This document shows positions 41,379-52,439 of a DNA stretch of 64,000 nucleotides, piece after piece (positions within the stretch are counted from its first letter, which is position 1; each line of letters opens with the position of its first letter). Position numbers and translations under genes: made by a program. The DNA is from Mesostigma viride (lineage: Eukaryota; Streptophyta; Mesostigmatophyceae; Mesostigmatales; Mesostigmataceae). Under the pieces are notes generated by a model that ran no database searches, was not told where the DNA came from, and saw only the letters and a program-made list of their open reading frames with translations. The stretch lies in assembly GCA_009746045.1 (NCBI GenBank), contig RPFO01001885.1, forward strand, positions 217,657 to 281,656. Reading direction: 5' to 3'.

Positions 41379-43581
41379 TATGACGCGCGCCTCTTGCTCT
41401 TCAGAGCACGCCGCCTCGCGGCCCCTGTCAGCAGCCCAGCACCCTCTGCAGCCCTTGTGGTGCGCCCGTTTGACTCAGCCCACTCCCTGCCAGCCGCGCT
41501 ACGGCGCGAGAGGGGCAGCTGGGCGCGCTGCTTCAGGTCGCCCCCGTCCAGGCCGGTCAGCAGCCCCGAGTGGTACACGTTCCAGCAGGAGCCCACGCAC
41601 AGCGCCGTGTCGCAGTCCCTGCACCAGAAGTTGGTGCGCTTGCGCACCTTCTCGACTGCGCACACCATGCACTGCGCCTGTTCCACGAAGGGGATGCGCT
41701 CTGGCTCCAGGTGGGTGCCGGTGAGGCGGTCGTCACGCCCGGGACGGTGGATATGTGGCTCAGCGAGGAGAGCCGCCATCCTGCCGCCTGTCCACTGATT
41801 GGTGCACAGCTCGTCGGCAAGCTTGCTCAAGAAGCCAGCATGGCTGAACACATCAGCGCGGCCAGTGTGGGTGAGCTTGTGCAGGATGAAGGCGTTGGTG
41901 ACCGAGTTGGCCAGGTGGCCAGTTGCAGCCCTGTGCCACCAAATGCGCGTCACGAGCGCATCCCGCACACGGTATTCAGCCATGAACTGGTCCTGCAGGT
42001 CCACTGCCTTGTAGGTCCCCCAGTAGATCGGCACCAGGCTGGGGGCAGGCACCGTGATGCGAATGTCGTGCCCCCCGTGGCGGCTGACCTCCACCTTGGT
42101 GAGGGGGATCCCCTTGGACGCGATCCACACCGTCTACCTGTCCTGCCACGCCACGAGGGTGAGCCCATCCTGATCGACAGCCCACGCGTAGTCCCCCTGC
42201 TCCGGCCTGCGCCCCAGCTGGTCCTTGACCTCCTTGAAGGGAAGCCCGCGCCGGTTGGGCATGATAGTGCCCACCACCTGGTGGCCCTGCAGGTCGTGGA
42301 GCTCCTCCAGCATGTGGCGGCTGGTGTAGAAGCGGTCGGTGGCGATCCTGCATGGGTGCGGCAGCTCGCCCGCCAGCATCTTGGTGATCTTGAACGTGTG
42401 CTGCTCCTCGGGCAGCTTGTCGTAGGTGTGCGCGTGGTAGAGGTAGCCCGATGGCCAGTCGCAGATGCAATACTGCTTGATGTGGAACGGGGACGGCTTG
42501 GTCGGGTTATAGCACCGGATAGGGCACAGCTTGTGCCGCGACGAGATGGATCGCTCGTCCATGGCAGCTTGCTCCCCTGGCACGAAGTACTTCTTGTATG
42601 CTGCATTCAGCAGCTCCTCCAGCCAGAGGAACTGGAAGAGCCTCCACTCGCGTGTCTGGCGGTTCTCAGGGCGGTCTGCGGTGTTCCTGAAATGGAGATA
42701 GCGGCAAATCTGGTCAAACCTCTGTTTAGCCATGACCTGCTGCAGGTTGACAGGAGCTGCAGCACCCATGGGCAGCCCAGTAAAGTAGTCTCCCCTTGCA
42801 GGAAGACGCTCCAGAGACATGGTGATGATGATGCCCAAGAACTTGCCGAGCTCGTGGATAGTCATCGGTGTCCATTCCCGAGCTCCAGGCTTGCCAGCAG
42901 CTTGCTGCTGTTCAGCATACGGGTTGGTCTCAGCAACGATGGGCTCGAGCACAGTCTTGGGATCCCAAAACAGAAGGAACAGCTCAAGAGGACCGAACCT
43001 GTGCGCACGGCCGGGAATGTTCTTGTATGTTGCCTTGCCGTCAAACGGCGCAGGTATCTCGGGCAGAATTCCATCCTCAGGCTTTCCTGACCCGAAAATC
43101 CAGTCACTATCCTCCTGAGCCGCACCGTCATCAGGCTGCTCCTCATCATCGGAATCGACCAGGTCTGGCACCTCGTCGGCCTGGTCCTCATCAGCGCTGC
43201 CTTCGGAGTTGTCATCGTCTGCAACCGGGGCTGGCTGCAGCCGACGCCTTCTGGGTGGATTCCGGAGTGCCGGTGCTCTGGCCGCAGGGCCAGTCTTGCG
43301 CTTGGCACGCTTCTTGACCGGGCTCTGCCAAATATCCTCACTGTCGCCATCGCCAGGCGAGGGGGGGTCAGATCCGTCGGCGGCACCCCCCTGCACCCCA
43401 CGTCGTCAACATCACCATGCACGGCGGCATCGCCATCATTCTCATCGCCACCGTCACCATCTACCGAGCCTGCAGCCTCGGCGACCTTCCACTGATAAAC
43501 CTGCGCCTTGGTGAAGTCGTATTTCTTCGGATCGCCCTCGAAAAGGCATTTCGCGATAGTGCATGCGCGGTTCAGCGACAA
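41294..43581 (-). pseudogene. piggyBac transposase (DDE), one frameshift and one in-frame TAG
   Basis: The N-terminal frame starts at 43581 (MSLNRACTIAKCLF, acidic tail) and passes at a G-run near 43385-43395 into the frame that carries the catalytic core. The core shows the first catalytic Asp in AMDERS (42557) followed by CYNPTKPSPFHIK. The second Asp is in ATDRFYTS (about 42337) and the third in YKAVDLQDQF (about 41990). A TAG at 42134-42136 interrupts between the second and third Asp; the frame continues unchanged after it. The C-terminal Cys-rich domain (C..C......C..C....C...C..YH, about 41570-41660) is the zinc-binding tail typical of piggyBac. The last roughly 28 codons (41294-41378) come from the inserted mariner-like MITE. 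Restored length would be about 720-730 aa, somewhat longer than the insect enzyme. Confidence 0.9.
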
Positions 43582-44036
43582 GTTACAGACCCAGAAATGC
43601 GCACGGTAGCATGATTTTCCCCGAAATTCTCGCGTGCCCAGCCAGCACCGAATATAGCCGGTGGTACCAAAAGCTTAATTTCACGTCTGAGCAAAAATCC
43701 TGACTGCGCGCCACCGGGAGGCGACGCCATGGCTGCCGTCGTTTCTCGCCATTTTCGCGGTCCTCATCGTTTTGGTCTTTTTTTTCCCGCGCGACGGTAC
43801 CTTTTGACCAGGGTACCCCCCTGGATATTTTAACTCATAGGTCCCTGACCAGATTTCCAAAAGTGGTAAACCAGGGGTGCACAAGATTCTACAAATCTAG
43901 ATCTCAACGCTGGTCTAGTCAGAATCTTAAAAAGTTTGCCAGAATCTGAGCTAGTTCTGCCACAAACTCAGTCCGTTTAATAGGACTGAGAAAAACTCAG
44001 TCCTACAAAACGGACCCAGTACCATTTAAGGGTTAA

Positions 44037-44130
44037 GGTTTCTCAATCCGCACGCGGAAGCAAGAAGCCTCCAGGGTGGGAGGGAGGGAAAAGAAACAAT
44101 TGCGGATCATTGCCTGCCTAGCTTGCTTAA
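44037..44130 (+). mobile_element. Middle fragment of the rolling-circle-like repeat
   Basis: GGTTTCTCAATCCGCACGCG through GCTTGCTTAA is identical to 11184-11274 apart from a few bases. It is cut at TTAA by the next insertion. Confidence 0.85.
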
Positions 44131-46034
44131 GGGGACTCGCGCGGCGAATATTTTCCGCGCCAAAAAAATTCCGCGGTACCCTCCGTACCGTGAAAAGTGG
44201 GTGCACGGTGCGCGCACCCCTTGCGGAAGTGGCCATGGTGACTGCTTTTAGACGAAACGTGACAAATCTGGCTCGCGGAAAGCAGAAAAAATGCTCGATT
44301 CTTGGAGAAAATTAGTTACTGATTCTAATTTATGGTGGGATAGTTGCGATCTATAATGTCGCGGGCTCTTTTTCTTTACCATCGGCAGGGGGGGTCCGGC
44401 CTGAATTTCTGTCGGGATGAATAAAGTATAATGGATGCCTGCCCGTGTGATTGTCGATTGTTGCCAGTTTTGATGGTCCTAATGGAAGCTAGTTTAAGAT
44501 GTTTCTAAAGCCGTAAAAATTCCCGCCGCTATCTTTACCTTTCCCGTCATTTTGCGGTAAGATAACATTAGGCCTGCGCGATGCGCGCCCGACCTCTCCA
44601 TGAAAGGGTGGCCTTTCTTGTGCGCCTGGGCACGAATAAATGCCCGTTATGGTACGTTCTTGTATTAAACGTCCTAAGATAGCGCTTTCCTGCTTTCTTA
44701 GCTCGTTGAGCGTAAGCTTTTTGCCTTCTTTCCGGCCAGATGCAGCCATGAACTTGCGGGTCCTGGCGCTGCATCGCTAGATTCCTGGATGTTTTTTAGC
44801 AAGTTCGTCTGTGACGTGGCTGGCTTGCTGCAGCGCGTGGCCCACAACCTGTCGGGAAGGTGTAATGCTTTTATTTCTATGCTTCTCTGAAATTTCTTTT
44901 GCTTTCTAGACAGTTGTGTTCGAGGAAATTCACGCGGTCTTCCTAAGCAGCGGCATCATTTTCCCCAGACACTGACGAGCTGGCACCTGTCTCCTAAAGA
45001 AAGTGGCTCGTGCTTGTTAGAAAGGAGGCAGTGTGCATTTTGCGGGACACAATGCTTTGGTGGCACATGCGTCAGGTAGGTTGTTCCAATAGTCTCTTCA
45101 CCTTTCCCACTGAGTAAATGATAGCCTTTGTCATGCTAACCAGAGCAGCTAGCCACTGGTTGGCTGGATAAAAAGTCAGCTTATTTTCTCTTTATATACT
45201 GCGTGTGTGGTCCTCCACATGTCCGGCTTGTTGGGCATTTTGGAACAGGTTTTTAAATGTGTTGTTGGGTGGAACAACTTGGTTGTTGGCACAAAATCAC
45301 ACATTATTAGCCAGAGATAGGCATGACATATGCTGCTCAGGCGTGTCGTCCTACCAGCCTTGTTGTTAAGGGTAGACTCACAAGGCTGGCTGTGCCGATG
45401 GAGGGGTGGGGCGTATGACGCTCCGGACATCCTCCTCACACTCCGTGATCAAAGTGGGCATGTTTTTGGGTGTCTAGGGTAGCAAAACAGATGTCATTTT
45501 GGCTCAGCACTAGCTCAATTCTCTTTTAGCGTCTACCCAGGTGGCATCACAGGAAAATCAATAACTTGAGCTACGCTTGTCAGAATGAGCTCAAACTTTA
45601 TGGTTGTGTTTCCCCCCACTCAGTGGAATATGCATGTATGGATGACCCAATCTGATGTGTTAATGATTTGATTTATTTTTTTTGGCTCAAAAAAGTACCC
45701 ATTTTGCGGGAAAATTAATAACTCAAACAAATGTGACCATTTTGGCCATGTAAATAGCCCAGCTTTTAAAAAAGTGGGGGAACTTTGCAGGTATGTATGG
45801 GCAGGTCATTTAGACAAGTGGTTTGTCTTGGGCAAAATATCTCATAAATAGCGTCTTTTTCTATTTTTAGCTCGCCACCGGTGCGTGGTTGGGGGTAGTA
45901 CCCCCAACAAGTGGTGGTATGAATGTCCAAACATCATATTTATGGTACCCAATCATCACTGGATGGTTCCCATGTGCATTGGAACTGATACTCACTAAAG
46001 TCTGTTTTTCAGGCTTTTGGACGTGCGAGTCCCC
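44131..46034. mobile_element. TTAA-flanked (piggyBac-type) non-autonomous element, 1.9 kb
   Basis: TTAA at 44127-44130 and 46035-46038 bound an insert with terminal inverted repeat GGGGACTCGC (10 bp, perfect). The empty site is seen at 11265-11285 and 14640-14660 (GCTTGCTTAAGGCATGG). The terminal repeat differs from those of the other TTAA elements here, so it is a separate family. A minus-strand 86-codon frame (44489-44749, starting MAASGRKEGKK) has no recognised domain. No transposase is encoded. Confidence 0.9.
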
Positions 46035-47820
46035 TTAAGGCATGGCCCGCCGACACACAAGCTGACATCATCCTAAATTAAGTAACACCGGCATGCGTCA
46101 CACGCCGGCCTGAACCGTGCTGAAAACACCACTACAAACAAGGTGGCCACGCACCCCCGGGCTAGTGCGTTAACCGTACAGGTAGTTGTACAAGGTTCCC
46201 AAGTGTAACAAACAATACACTCGCCCATCGACCCCTTGGGGCCGGTCCGAATCCACTATACAATAATTAATCACGACTCACTAAAGAAACCAAATCAGCA
46301 TTCGTTAAGCAACCAGCCGACCCTACAGGTCCCCACCTAACCTCAGCTGGTGCAACTAAACACGAATCTTTGCAAGCAAGTCGTATAGAACCTACAATTA
46401 ATTTTCTCGGACCACTAATTAATAGCCACGGACCCTTATAAACAACCGTGTCAACCAAGGAAAATTCGGGCGAACAGGAAACCCTTTCTACAGATCGAAT
46501 CAGTCAGCCCATGTCGCAGACAGCCTTCCACATCCAGGCCAAGGCATAGCGGCCCTATCTTTCCCGCATGCGTTAATTAAACTATGTTCAGAGAAAACCG
46601 ATCAAGATCACTGAGCTCCCAAGAAGACCAGCATATGATTGAATACATTAAGTGGAGCCCTGCCACAAATGCAGCAGTTAACAGTGGCCTTAAGGTTTCT
46701 CAATCCGTACGCGGAAGCAAGAAGCCTGCACCCAATTACCCCCCCCTGGCGCCAACCCCATTGCGCCGATTAAACTCATGACCATCATGCGCGAAAGAGC
46801 GTGCCGCAACATCTTAAATGGCGAGTCAGCCCGCGCTAGGCTATATTAACCCCGCAGGGGCCTGCTGGTTCAATGCGACACAAGCCGGTGACTACCCCAA
46901 AAGCAAGCCCCCAAAAAGAGCCAGCATTTGGCAATTCTGGAACCGTCCAAAAAGGAAAGAGGTTTTATAACACCATAATAGACTGAGCCGCGCAGCAGGT
47001 GCTGAGATGAAAAGGAACGACAAAGGTCTGGGGTAGCCTCGCCTCCCTAAGAAGCCCTTCCCAACTTGAGTCTCGCAATAGGGAAATTTCTAGCTACGGA
47101 GCGCAACTCTCGCGCGGCTCCTATTGTCCCCAACTACCCCTCCTCGGCAGGGGCAGCTGGACAACTGACCTGCCGCCACAAAAAATAATTTATGAAAAAA
47201 AACAGGCAGTTGCTGACAGGAACCTGGTTCAGGACCTAATGGGTCCAGGTCACTTCCCACGCACCATCGCAAGGTGGCAAGCCTGCGATGTGACACTGGA
47301 GCTGTTTTAGAAACTTACGAACAGCTCCGCCGAAGCTGGTCAAACCGCCGAAGTAGCGCCCCATCCTTCGCCCATGTCAAAAAGACCCGCAGCGGTGGAA
47401 AAACGCCATGGGGGTAAATTTAAATTTTCTTTCCGTTGCACGACCAACTATACTATGCTTGGTCGGACAACTTAGCGGTTGTGCCACCATCTGCCTCGGC
47501 TACAAGACCGATGCAACTCGCGCTAGAATGTGCAATTTTGCACAGGCGGGCATTGCCGCCATTGTAAAAGAAACAATTAATTTTCTCAGACCACTAATTA
47601 ACCACGGTTGTACAATTAGTTTTCTCGGACCACTAATTAATAGCCACTGACCCTTAAAAACAAACCGTGTCAACCAAGGAAAATTCGGGCGAACAGGAAA
47701 CCCTTTGTACAGATCGAATTAGTCAGCCCATGTCGCAGACAGCCTTCCACATCTAGGCCAAGGCATAGCGGCCCTATCTTTCCCGCATGCGTTAATTAAA
47801 CTATATTCAGAGAAAACCGA
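46035..47820 (+). mobile_element. Rolling-circle-like repeat, 3' part of one copy plus one longer copy
   Basis: Continues GGCATGGCCCGCCG to a first 3' terminus TTCAGAGAAAACCGAT (about 46601). A further copy then begins with AAGATCACTGAGC and runs uninterrupted to AGAGAAAACCGA at 47820. It lacks the 12216-14010 insertion and has a short rearranged AATTTTCTC duplication near 47580-47645. It provides the empty-site reference for the nested units at 12-14 kb. Confidence 0.75.
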
Positions 47821-49118
47821 ATGTTGTGGATGCATGGGTTACGTAGCCCCTTGCACACCCTTGCTATGCATGCATCTGGGCCTTGGCACAGTATACCTGC
47901 TAGTATGTAGACATTGGTAGCCACCACATGGTGGTGTTTTCTTTACAACATCATGAAGTATATAGTTAAAGCTGCGTGTTAGTGATCATTTTGAGCATTA
48001 CCCTGCAAGTCACAAGCACCATGTTCACACCTACCGTTGTAATGCCTCTTAGTGCCGAGCTGTCGCCCCATAGCCAGTTAGCAGCCAAAATGATGAAGCC
48101 CAGCATGTGAGGAGCTACAGTAGCATTGCCAATGATGTAGGCTTGCTTTACCTCATTTAGTCAAGCATTGGCATGTGAGAAAAACTGTGCATGTGGTAGG
48201 TTTGTGTGGTGGGTAGTCTTTGGCCTTCCCATGCCATGATACGCACGAATGTGACTGTGCATTGGCATGGCGACCTATGTTTAATCGCTGTTATGGATGT
48301 TCTGGAGGCTGAAATTGTTTACATAATGCATGTTTGATCATCAATGATGTTTTTTGTTGCTATGGGATAAGAATTCTGAGTTGTAATGTCACCAGCCAAA
48401 GTGGACCCTATTTGTAGTGGCCAGTTATTTTTAGATTGTGCAGCTGGGTCCCTGGGACAACCCATGATGTCAGTGTTCAGAAGCCATGCCTGGCTACCCA
48501 AGCAACTGCCTGAAAAATATTGGGAGCAATGGATCTGTTTTGAGGTGTAATAATGCATAATACATGTGTTTTTTTTTTTTCGCACTCTCGCACCCCCCTG
48601 AGGGTGGTGCTATATTTAGCACCCATAGGACATTGCAACATGACCAATGACATGACCCCCAAGTAACTCATTATATGTGTGTGCTTTGGTCCAAGTATGG
48701 ACACTAAAATTGTTTTTAGGGTGGTTTGTGGGCATTATCTTGCAAAGTGCAACTGGCCTCTATTTGTAGTGGCGAGTTGGACACGATCCAAGGGTTAATT
48801 CTGATAATTATTCAGGAAGTTTTACGTATTTCAACATACCCCAGTGACTTTGTGACTTTGTCTCGGGTATTCACCTGTTCTGATGGTTGACCAGCTATGA
48901 TCAGACAAGTGTGCGCTCAGCGCACTACGGGTCTAATTCTTGGCGCTGACCTAAAACTTTCCCACAAAAACCTTTGCAGTTCTGCGGTCTGCCACAAACT
49001 CATGCCAATTTTTGACCAGTTGAGCTCATCGTCCAAAATCGGCGTTAGGATGGTTTACAGGTTAAGCAAGGAGTGAATGAATGTCCATTGTGACCGTACA
49101 TGTGAGTCGACGTGGTCA

Positions 49119-49548
49119 ATGTTTGCTTTATGCTTTGTGAGCTTGCAGATCATGGGCCAAGTGGCACAAACACAACGGCGGCTTCTAACAACTACCGTAA
49201 ATGGTAAGTCTAAGAGTCATATAGTACACATTCACTTGGCATGGTGCTTGTACCCTTGTGCGTTTCAGTACATACTATTAGTGTAATCCTTACTTCTAAA
49301 TACTAATATTGCGATTGGTATTTGTATTAGCATATGGTCGCTTCCAGGTTCTATGAAAATTGACAAGCACCCCACGAGCTTATATGTAGGGGAGGGCATC
49401 TCGCGGGCTTATGAATTGCCACTAAGTATGTGGGAAGCCTGTGTAGAAACAAAGTCGTGCAGCACACCTTGCCTGGCTGGCGCCAGCGGCACCTCCTATG
49501 TAGGGAGTATGGGGGGAGACCGCCAATGCTCCCATGTCGTTGCCAGGT
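49119..49548 (+). CDS. Possible two-exon fragment of a secreted Cys-containing protein
   Basis: An ATG at 49119 starts a signal-peptide-like sequence (MFALCFVSLQIMGQVAQ). The first exon ends at 49201 before GTAAGT, a consensus donor. A second open stretch starts at 49349 after GCTTCCAG, a consensus acceptor. Phase agrees: exon 1 leaves one base (G), exon 2 supplies GT, giving Gly and an uninterrupted frame to a donor-like CCAG|GTGACA at 49548. Exon 2 has Cys residues in CVETKSCSTPC. No family is recognised and I could not place the next exon. Two matching splice signals in phase make this the best host-gene candidate in the TE-rich half, but chance is not excluded. Confidence 0.4.
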
Positions 49549-50076
49549 GACAAGGACATGCTGGAAGGACGGTTCTTTTTTCTGATTTCGATTACTCGGA
49601 TGGATGTCGCCCTTCAGTCCAGAAAGTCGCTTAGTTCAGCATTCAGCTTAGATAAGTCGTATTTACTAGACAATAGTCACAAGGGATAAGGATACATGTC
49701 GCACAGGAGTCCCTTAAAAAGGAGGGCAAGGTATGAAAAAAGGCGAGCTGTACGGAAAACTAGTCCACGAGCTTAAGTAGCTATCTATCTTAACCCATAG
49801 TCCGCTGACCCATTTTTGGCACTTTCATACCCCTGAAAATGAAAAAATCATAACTCACAGGCCACAACTCCAAATACCCCCAACCAAGATGCTAGGAGTA
49901 TCCACACTTCAAGGGCTTTCAGAATATGCAATAATACCATGGCTTTATCAAAGCATTTGGATGATAGCTCTAGTCAAAGTTGGCCAAAAGACGATCTTTT
50001 TTCCCCAAGGAAAAGTTTACCCCCCACTTTTTTCCCAGGGAGGGTAGGGAACCTCAATACCAACATAGGACACGTT

Positions 50077-50534
50077 CCGCGGCCTGGCACTGAACGCAAA
50101 TGGTTTTCACCTTAGCGGAGTGTCTGATCAGAATATACGCTTGGCTGATTTCGATAGTACCGGCTACGCCCCCTTCTACTAAAAGAAGGATTCAGCCGTG
50201 TTCAGCCCGTCTCACGGTGCGAGACTGAACAAGTCTCGCGTGCAGACACGTGTGTAGTACTCCTACACACAGATCTCGAGTGATTTATCTAGTACCAAAT
50301 CCGAAAAGCTTGCATCACTCCCCGGACAGGAGAACTTTTGCGGATGACTGTAGGTGTAAGTTGGCGATGCCATGGTAACCGGAGACGTCCGTCCTATAGT
50401 CAGCAAAATTGGTGCGAGAGGTCCCCAGTTCGATTCCGGTCGGATTCATTTGCAGATCGCGTTTTTCCGCGTTTTCCGCGGCCCGGCACTGAACGCAAAT
50501 GGTTTTCACCTTTGCGGAGTGTCTGATCAGAATA
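50077..50534. repeat. 59-bp direct repeat pair with tRNA-like B-box between
   Basis: GCACTGAACGCAAATGG and its surroundings occur at 50077-50136 and 50476-50534. Just before the second copy, 50425-50450 reads GTCCCCAGTTCGATTCCGG, which resembles a tRNA T-arm/B-box. Too little of a tRNA cloverleaf is present to call a gene; a tRNA-derived fragment is possible. Confidence 0.35.
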
Positions 50535-50559
50535 GGACAACTTAGTTGGATAGTCCAAT

Positions 50560-50939
50560 GGGGGCTTCCTTGGGTCAGACCATCCGGATAACCCATTACC
50601 TCTTCTTTGGGGACATGCCACTGGTCCCATATCTTTGACTTTAGGGTGCCATAAATAGCGCAAACCCCAGGGGGGTACGGAAAAATGGGGTTTGAGACAT
50701 ACATCATGCAATATGGACCGCTTATACAAATATATAGGCCCTGAAATTTCAAAGGCAGTTAGTTTATATCACAGGCATGCCATCAATGCATTCACAACAT
50801 GATATGCTACAGAACTGCACAAGCTAGCTAGCAAAAATCCCAGAATAGCTCAGTCCTAAAAATAGGACCAAGTTTTTTGGGGGTGGTTGGCTAGCACTAC
50901 CGTTTTGGTTTCCTTTCCCAATGTGGCACAAAACATCTT
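50560..50939 (+). repeat. piggyBac subterminal module (left arm of a 5.8-kb inverted pair)
   Basis: Matches 40480-40760 of the 5.4-kb piggyBac element in the same orientation and 56690-57050 in reverse. Contains CTCAGTCC-TAAAAATA-GGACCAAG (50849-50872), a slightly decayed member of the palindrome family. Confidence 0.7.
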
Positions 50940-51548
50940 CGTGTATCCATTGCTCCCACTCCACCAACTTCTTATTGAAAACATTAAGTGGTCGCTTAAA
51001 ATGGACAGCAAAATGGCGTCCCCTGCCATTTGCAGTTCTCCGAGCAAAGTTTGCGAATCCCCAAGACAACAAAACACAGGGAGGGTGGGTGGGCAAGAAA
51101 AAAGACCTTCCCCTTCCTCGCAAGGCCCCTAAAAAGACGACACAACACGCTACATGGCAACGCCCCTAAAAAAATCCCAGCCTTACTGACACAACTAATG
51201 TCAGACCGGCAACTACGAAATGTCAGCAAAATGATTCGAGTCATGAAACTTTTAACTACACTAGTCGCCAATCAAGAGCAGTTTCAGGCCAGCATACAAA
51301 ATTAAAAGGCCTTATAAATACGACCTTTTTAACCGCCTGAACAACAATGAAAACTGCCCGTAACTAATCACCCAGCTACAAAATCCAAACTGATTATCAT
51401 TTGCTAAAAACGGCCCTAGTCGCCGGCCATGCCAGCGAAACTGGAACCCCAAGAGCGTGCCACGTAATCTTTGCCGCCGTCAGGAACACTTCGATTGCGG
51501 CGTTCGTTCTCGCCCATTATAAGAAACTATTTTCAGAGAAATCCAATT
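50940..51548 (+). mobile_element. Rolling-circle-like repeat, third subfamily, 609 bp
   Basis: Starts CGTGTATCCATTGCTCCC, contains CACCAACTTCTTATTG and TTAAGTGG near its 5' end, like the other subfamilies, and ends TTTTCAGAGAAATCCAATT. It is followed at once by the 5' 117 bp of another copy (51549-51665), head-to-tail. It sits inside the piggyBac-like module at CAAAACATCTT. Confidence 0.65.
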
Positions 51549-51694
51549 CGTGTATCCATTGCTCCCACTCCACCAACTTCTTATTGAAAACATTTAGTGG
51601 TCGCTTAAAATGGACAGCAAAATGGCGTCCCCTGCCATTTGCAGTTCTCCGAGCAAAGTTTAGCGAATCCCCAACTCCCCCACGCCTGGCTGAC

Positions 51695-51991
51695 TCAAAG
51701 CCGCTCCCCTCTCTCCCAGGACCGCGTGTCCATCGAGAATGCCCTGCCGCAATGGACCCCGTTTTCAATGAACTCCCAAACGGCAGCCTTGGCCGGCTTT
51801 GAATCACCATCCCCCTCGTCCCCACTGTTGTCGGGGCCAGTAGGCTCCTCGTCCCCACCGTCATTGTTGTTGGCATCCTCATCTAACTCCAAGCCAGCAA
51901 GATGTCGTGCTCGGGCCTCTTCGTACTCCGACTCTGACATGTCATCGTAGTTTATTCCGAGGTCAGGTTCCTTGCCTCGACCGTGCGCCAT
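51695..51991 (-). CDS. Acidic protein N-terminus, fragment
   Basis: The ATG at 51991 opens MAHGRGKEPDLGINYDD followed by a strongly acidic, Asn/Gly-rich stretch (DEDANNNDGGDEEP). The acidic start resembles the N-terminal region of the piggyBac transposase at 43.4 kb in composition, but not in sequence I can align. The frame is cut at about 51690 where the repeat begins. Probably a captured or broken transposase or host-gene exon. Confidence 0.3.
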   Translation of the reverse strand: MAHGRGKEPDLGINYDDMSESEYEEARARHLAGLELDEDANNNDGGDEEPTGPDNSGDEGDGDSKPAKAAVWEFIENGVHCGRAFSMDTRSWERGERL

Positions 51992-52180
51992 CGCTCTACT
52001 TTCCAGGCAGCTAGTAAATGCCAGCACTGTGCTACTGCACGGTAGACAGGCGGCAGCACCTTTTGCATGTTTAGTGTTAGCGGCCTCAAGCCTCAGCTTC
52101 GGTAGCGGCGGTTACTTTGGGCGTGCAAGGCTGTCGGCTGCATGAGCTGCGCCAAAACTAGCTCTGGCGCCAAATTCCGG

Positions 52181-52335
52181 TGCCGGGCGCCGTATAATAC
52201 GCGAAAAATACGTATAATGCGCCGTATTTGCGTTGAGAACGCAATACGCCGTATTTCTAGTACGTTAGTACGCCAAACCCCGCCGTATTGTATAATACGG
52301 CGTATTTACCGTATTATACGGCGTATTGGCGTTCA
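52181..52335. repeat. Palindromic CGTATTATACGG repeats
   Basis: GCCGTATAATACG, GCGCCGTATTTGCG/CGCAATACGCCG and GTATAATACGGCGTATT form overlapping inverted repeats. Same family as 16712-16852. Confidence 0.7.
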
Positions 52336-52439
52336 CTGTAGTTAACGTAATTCATAGTTACGTTATGTGATAGACAATTTTATGGAATTTCTGTCGGCAC
52401 CAAGAGTGCCTGATTCGGGTAGGAAATGACAAAGTTGTT

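Larger units (their letters stand above)
38632..44032 (-). mobile_element. piggyBac element with transposase, 5.4 kb
   Basis: Empty-site comparison fixes the limits. Elsewhere the repeat reads GTGGCCTTAAGGTTTCTC (11931 and 46684), while here it is split as GGCC-TTAA-[element]-TTAA-GGTTTC. The right end reads TACCATTTAAGGG. The left end is CCC, then a nested MITE, then TTAAATGGTA. With the MITE removed, both ends read CCCTTAAATGGTA, a 13-bp perfect inverted repeat. The element carries a piggyBac transposase on the minus strand (41294-43581) and a Tc1/mariner-like MITE (40975-41378). Confidence 0.92.
37347..48794. mobile_element. Outer TTAA-flanked composite element, 11.4 kb
   Basis: TTAA-CCCTTGGATCGT at 37343-37358 is matched by ACGATCCAAGGG-TTAA at 48783-48798, a 12-bp perfect terminal inverted repeat. 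Further in, both ends share TATTNNTAGTGGCCAG-type sequence. The left end has a perfect 13-bp stem (CTGTCCCCTATTC / GAATAGGGGACAG, 37360-37412). Most of the length is later nested insertions; without them the original unit would be about 2.2 kb. The match could link ends of two separate elements of the same family, so a single 11.4-kb unit is likely but not proven. Confidence 0.6.

Noticed and set aside
40967-41388. hAT assignment for the CAGTGG-ended MITE
   Set aside because: The flanking 8 bases differ; only TA is duplicated, which fits Tc1/mariner.
41570-43090. 506-codon plus-strand ORF
   Set aside because: Antisense of the GC-rich piggyBac transposase, which has clear catalytic motifs on the minus strand.
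37343-48798. Treating the whole nest as a single cargo-carrying giant transposon
   Set aside because: Nearly all the interior is explained by independent nested insertions with their own target duplications; no host cargo genes are present.
50390-50460. tRNA gene at the GTTCGATTCC motif
   Set aside because: A T-arm-like segment is present, but no anticodon arm and only a partial acceptor stem can be formed.
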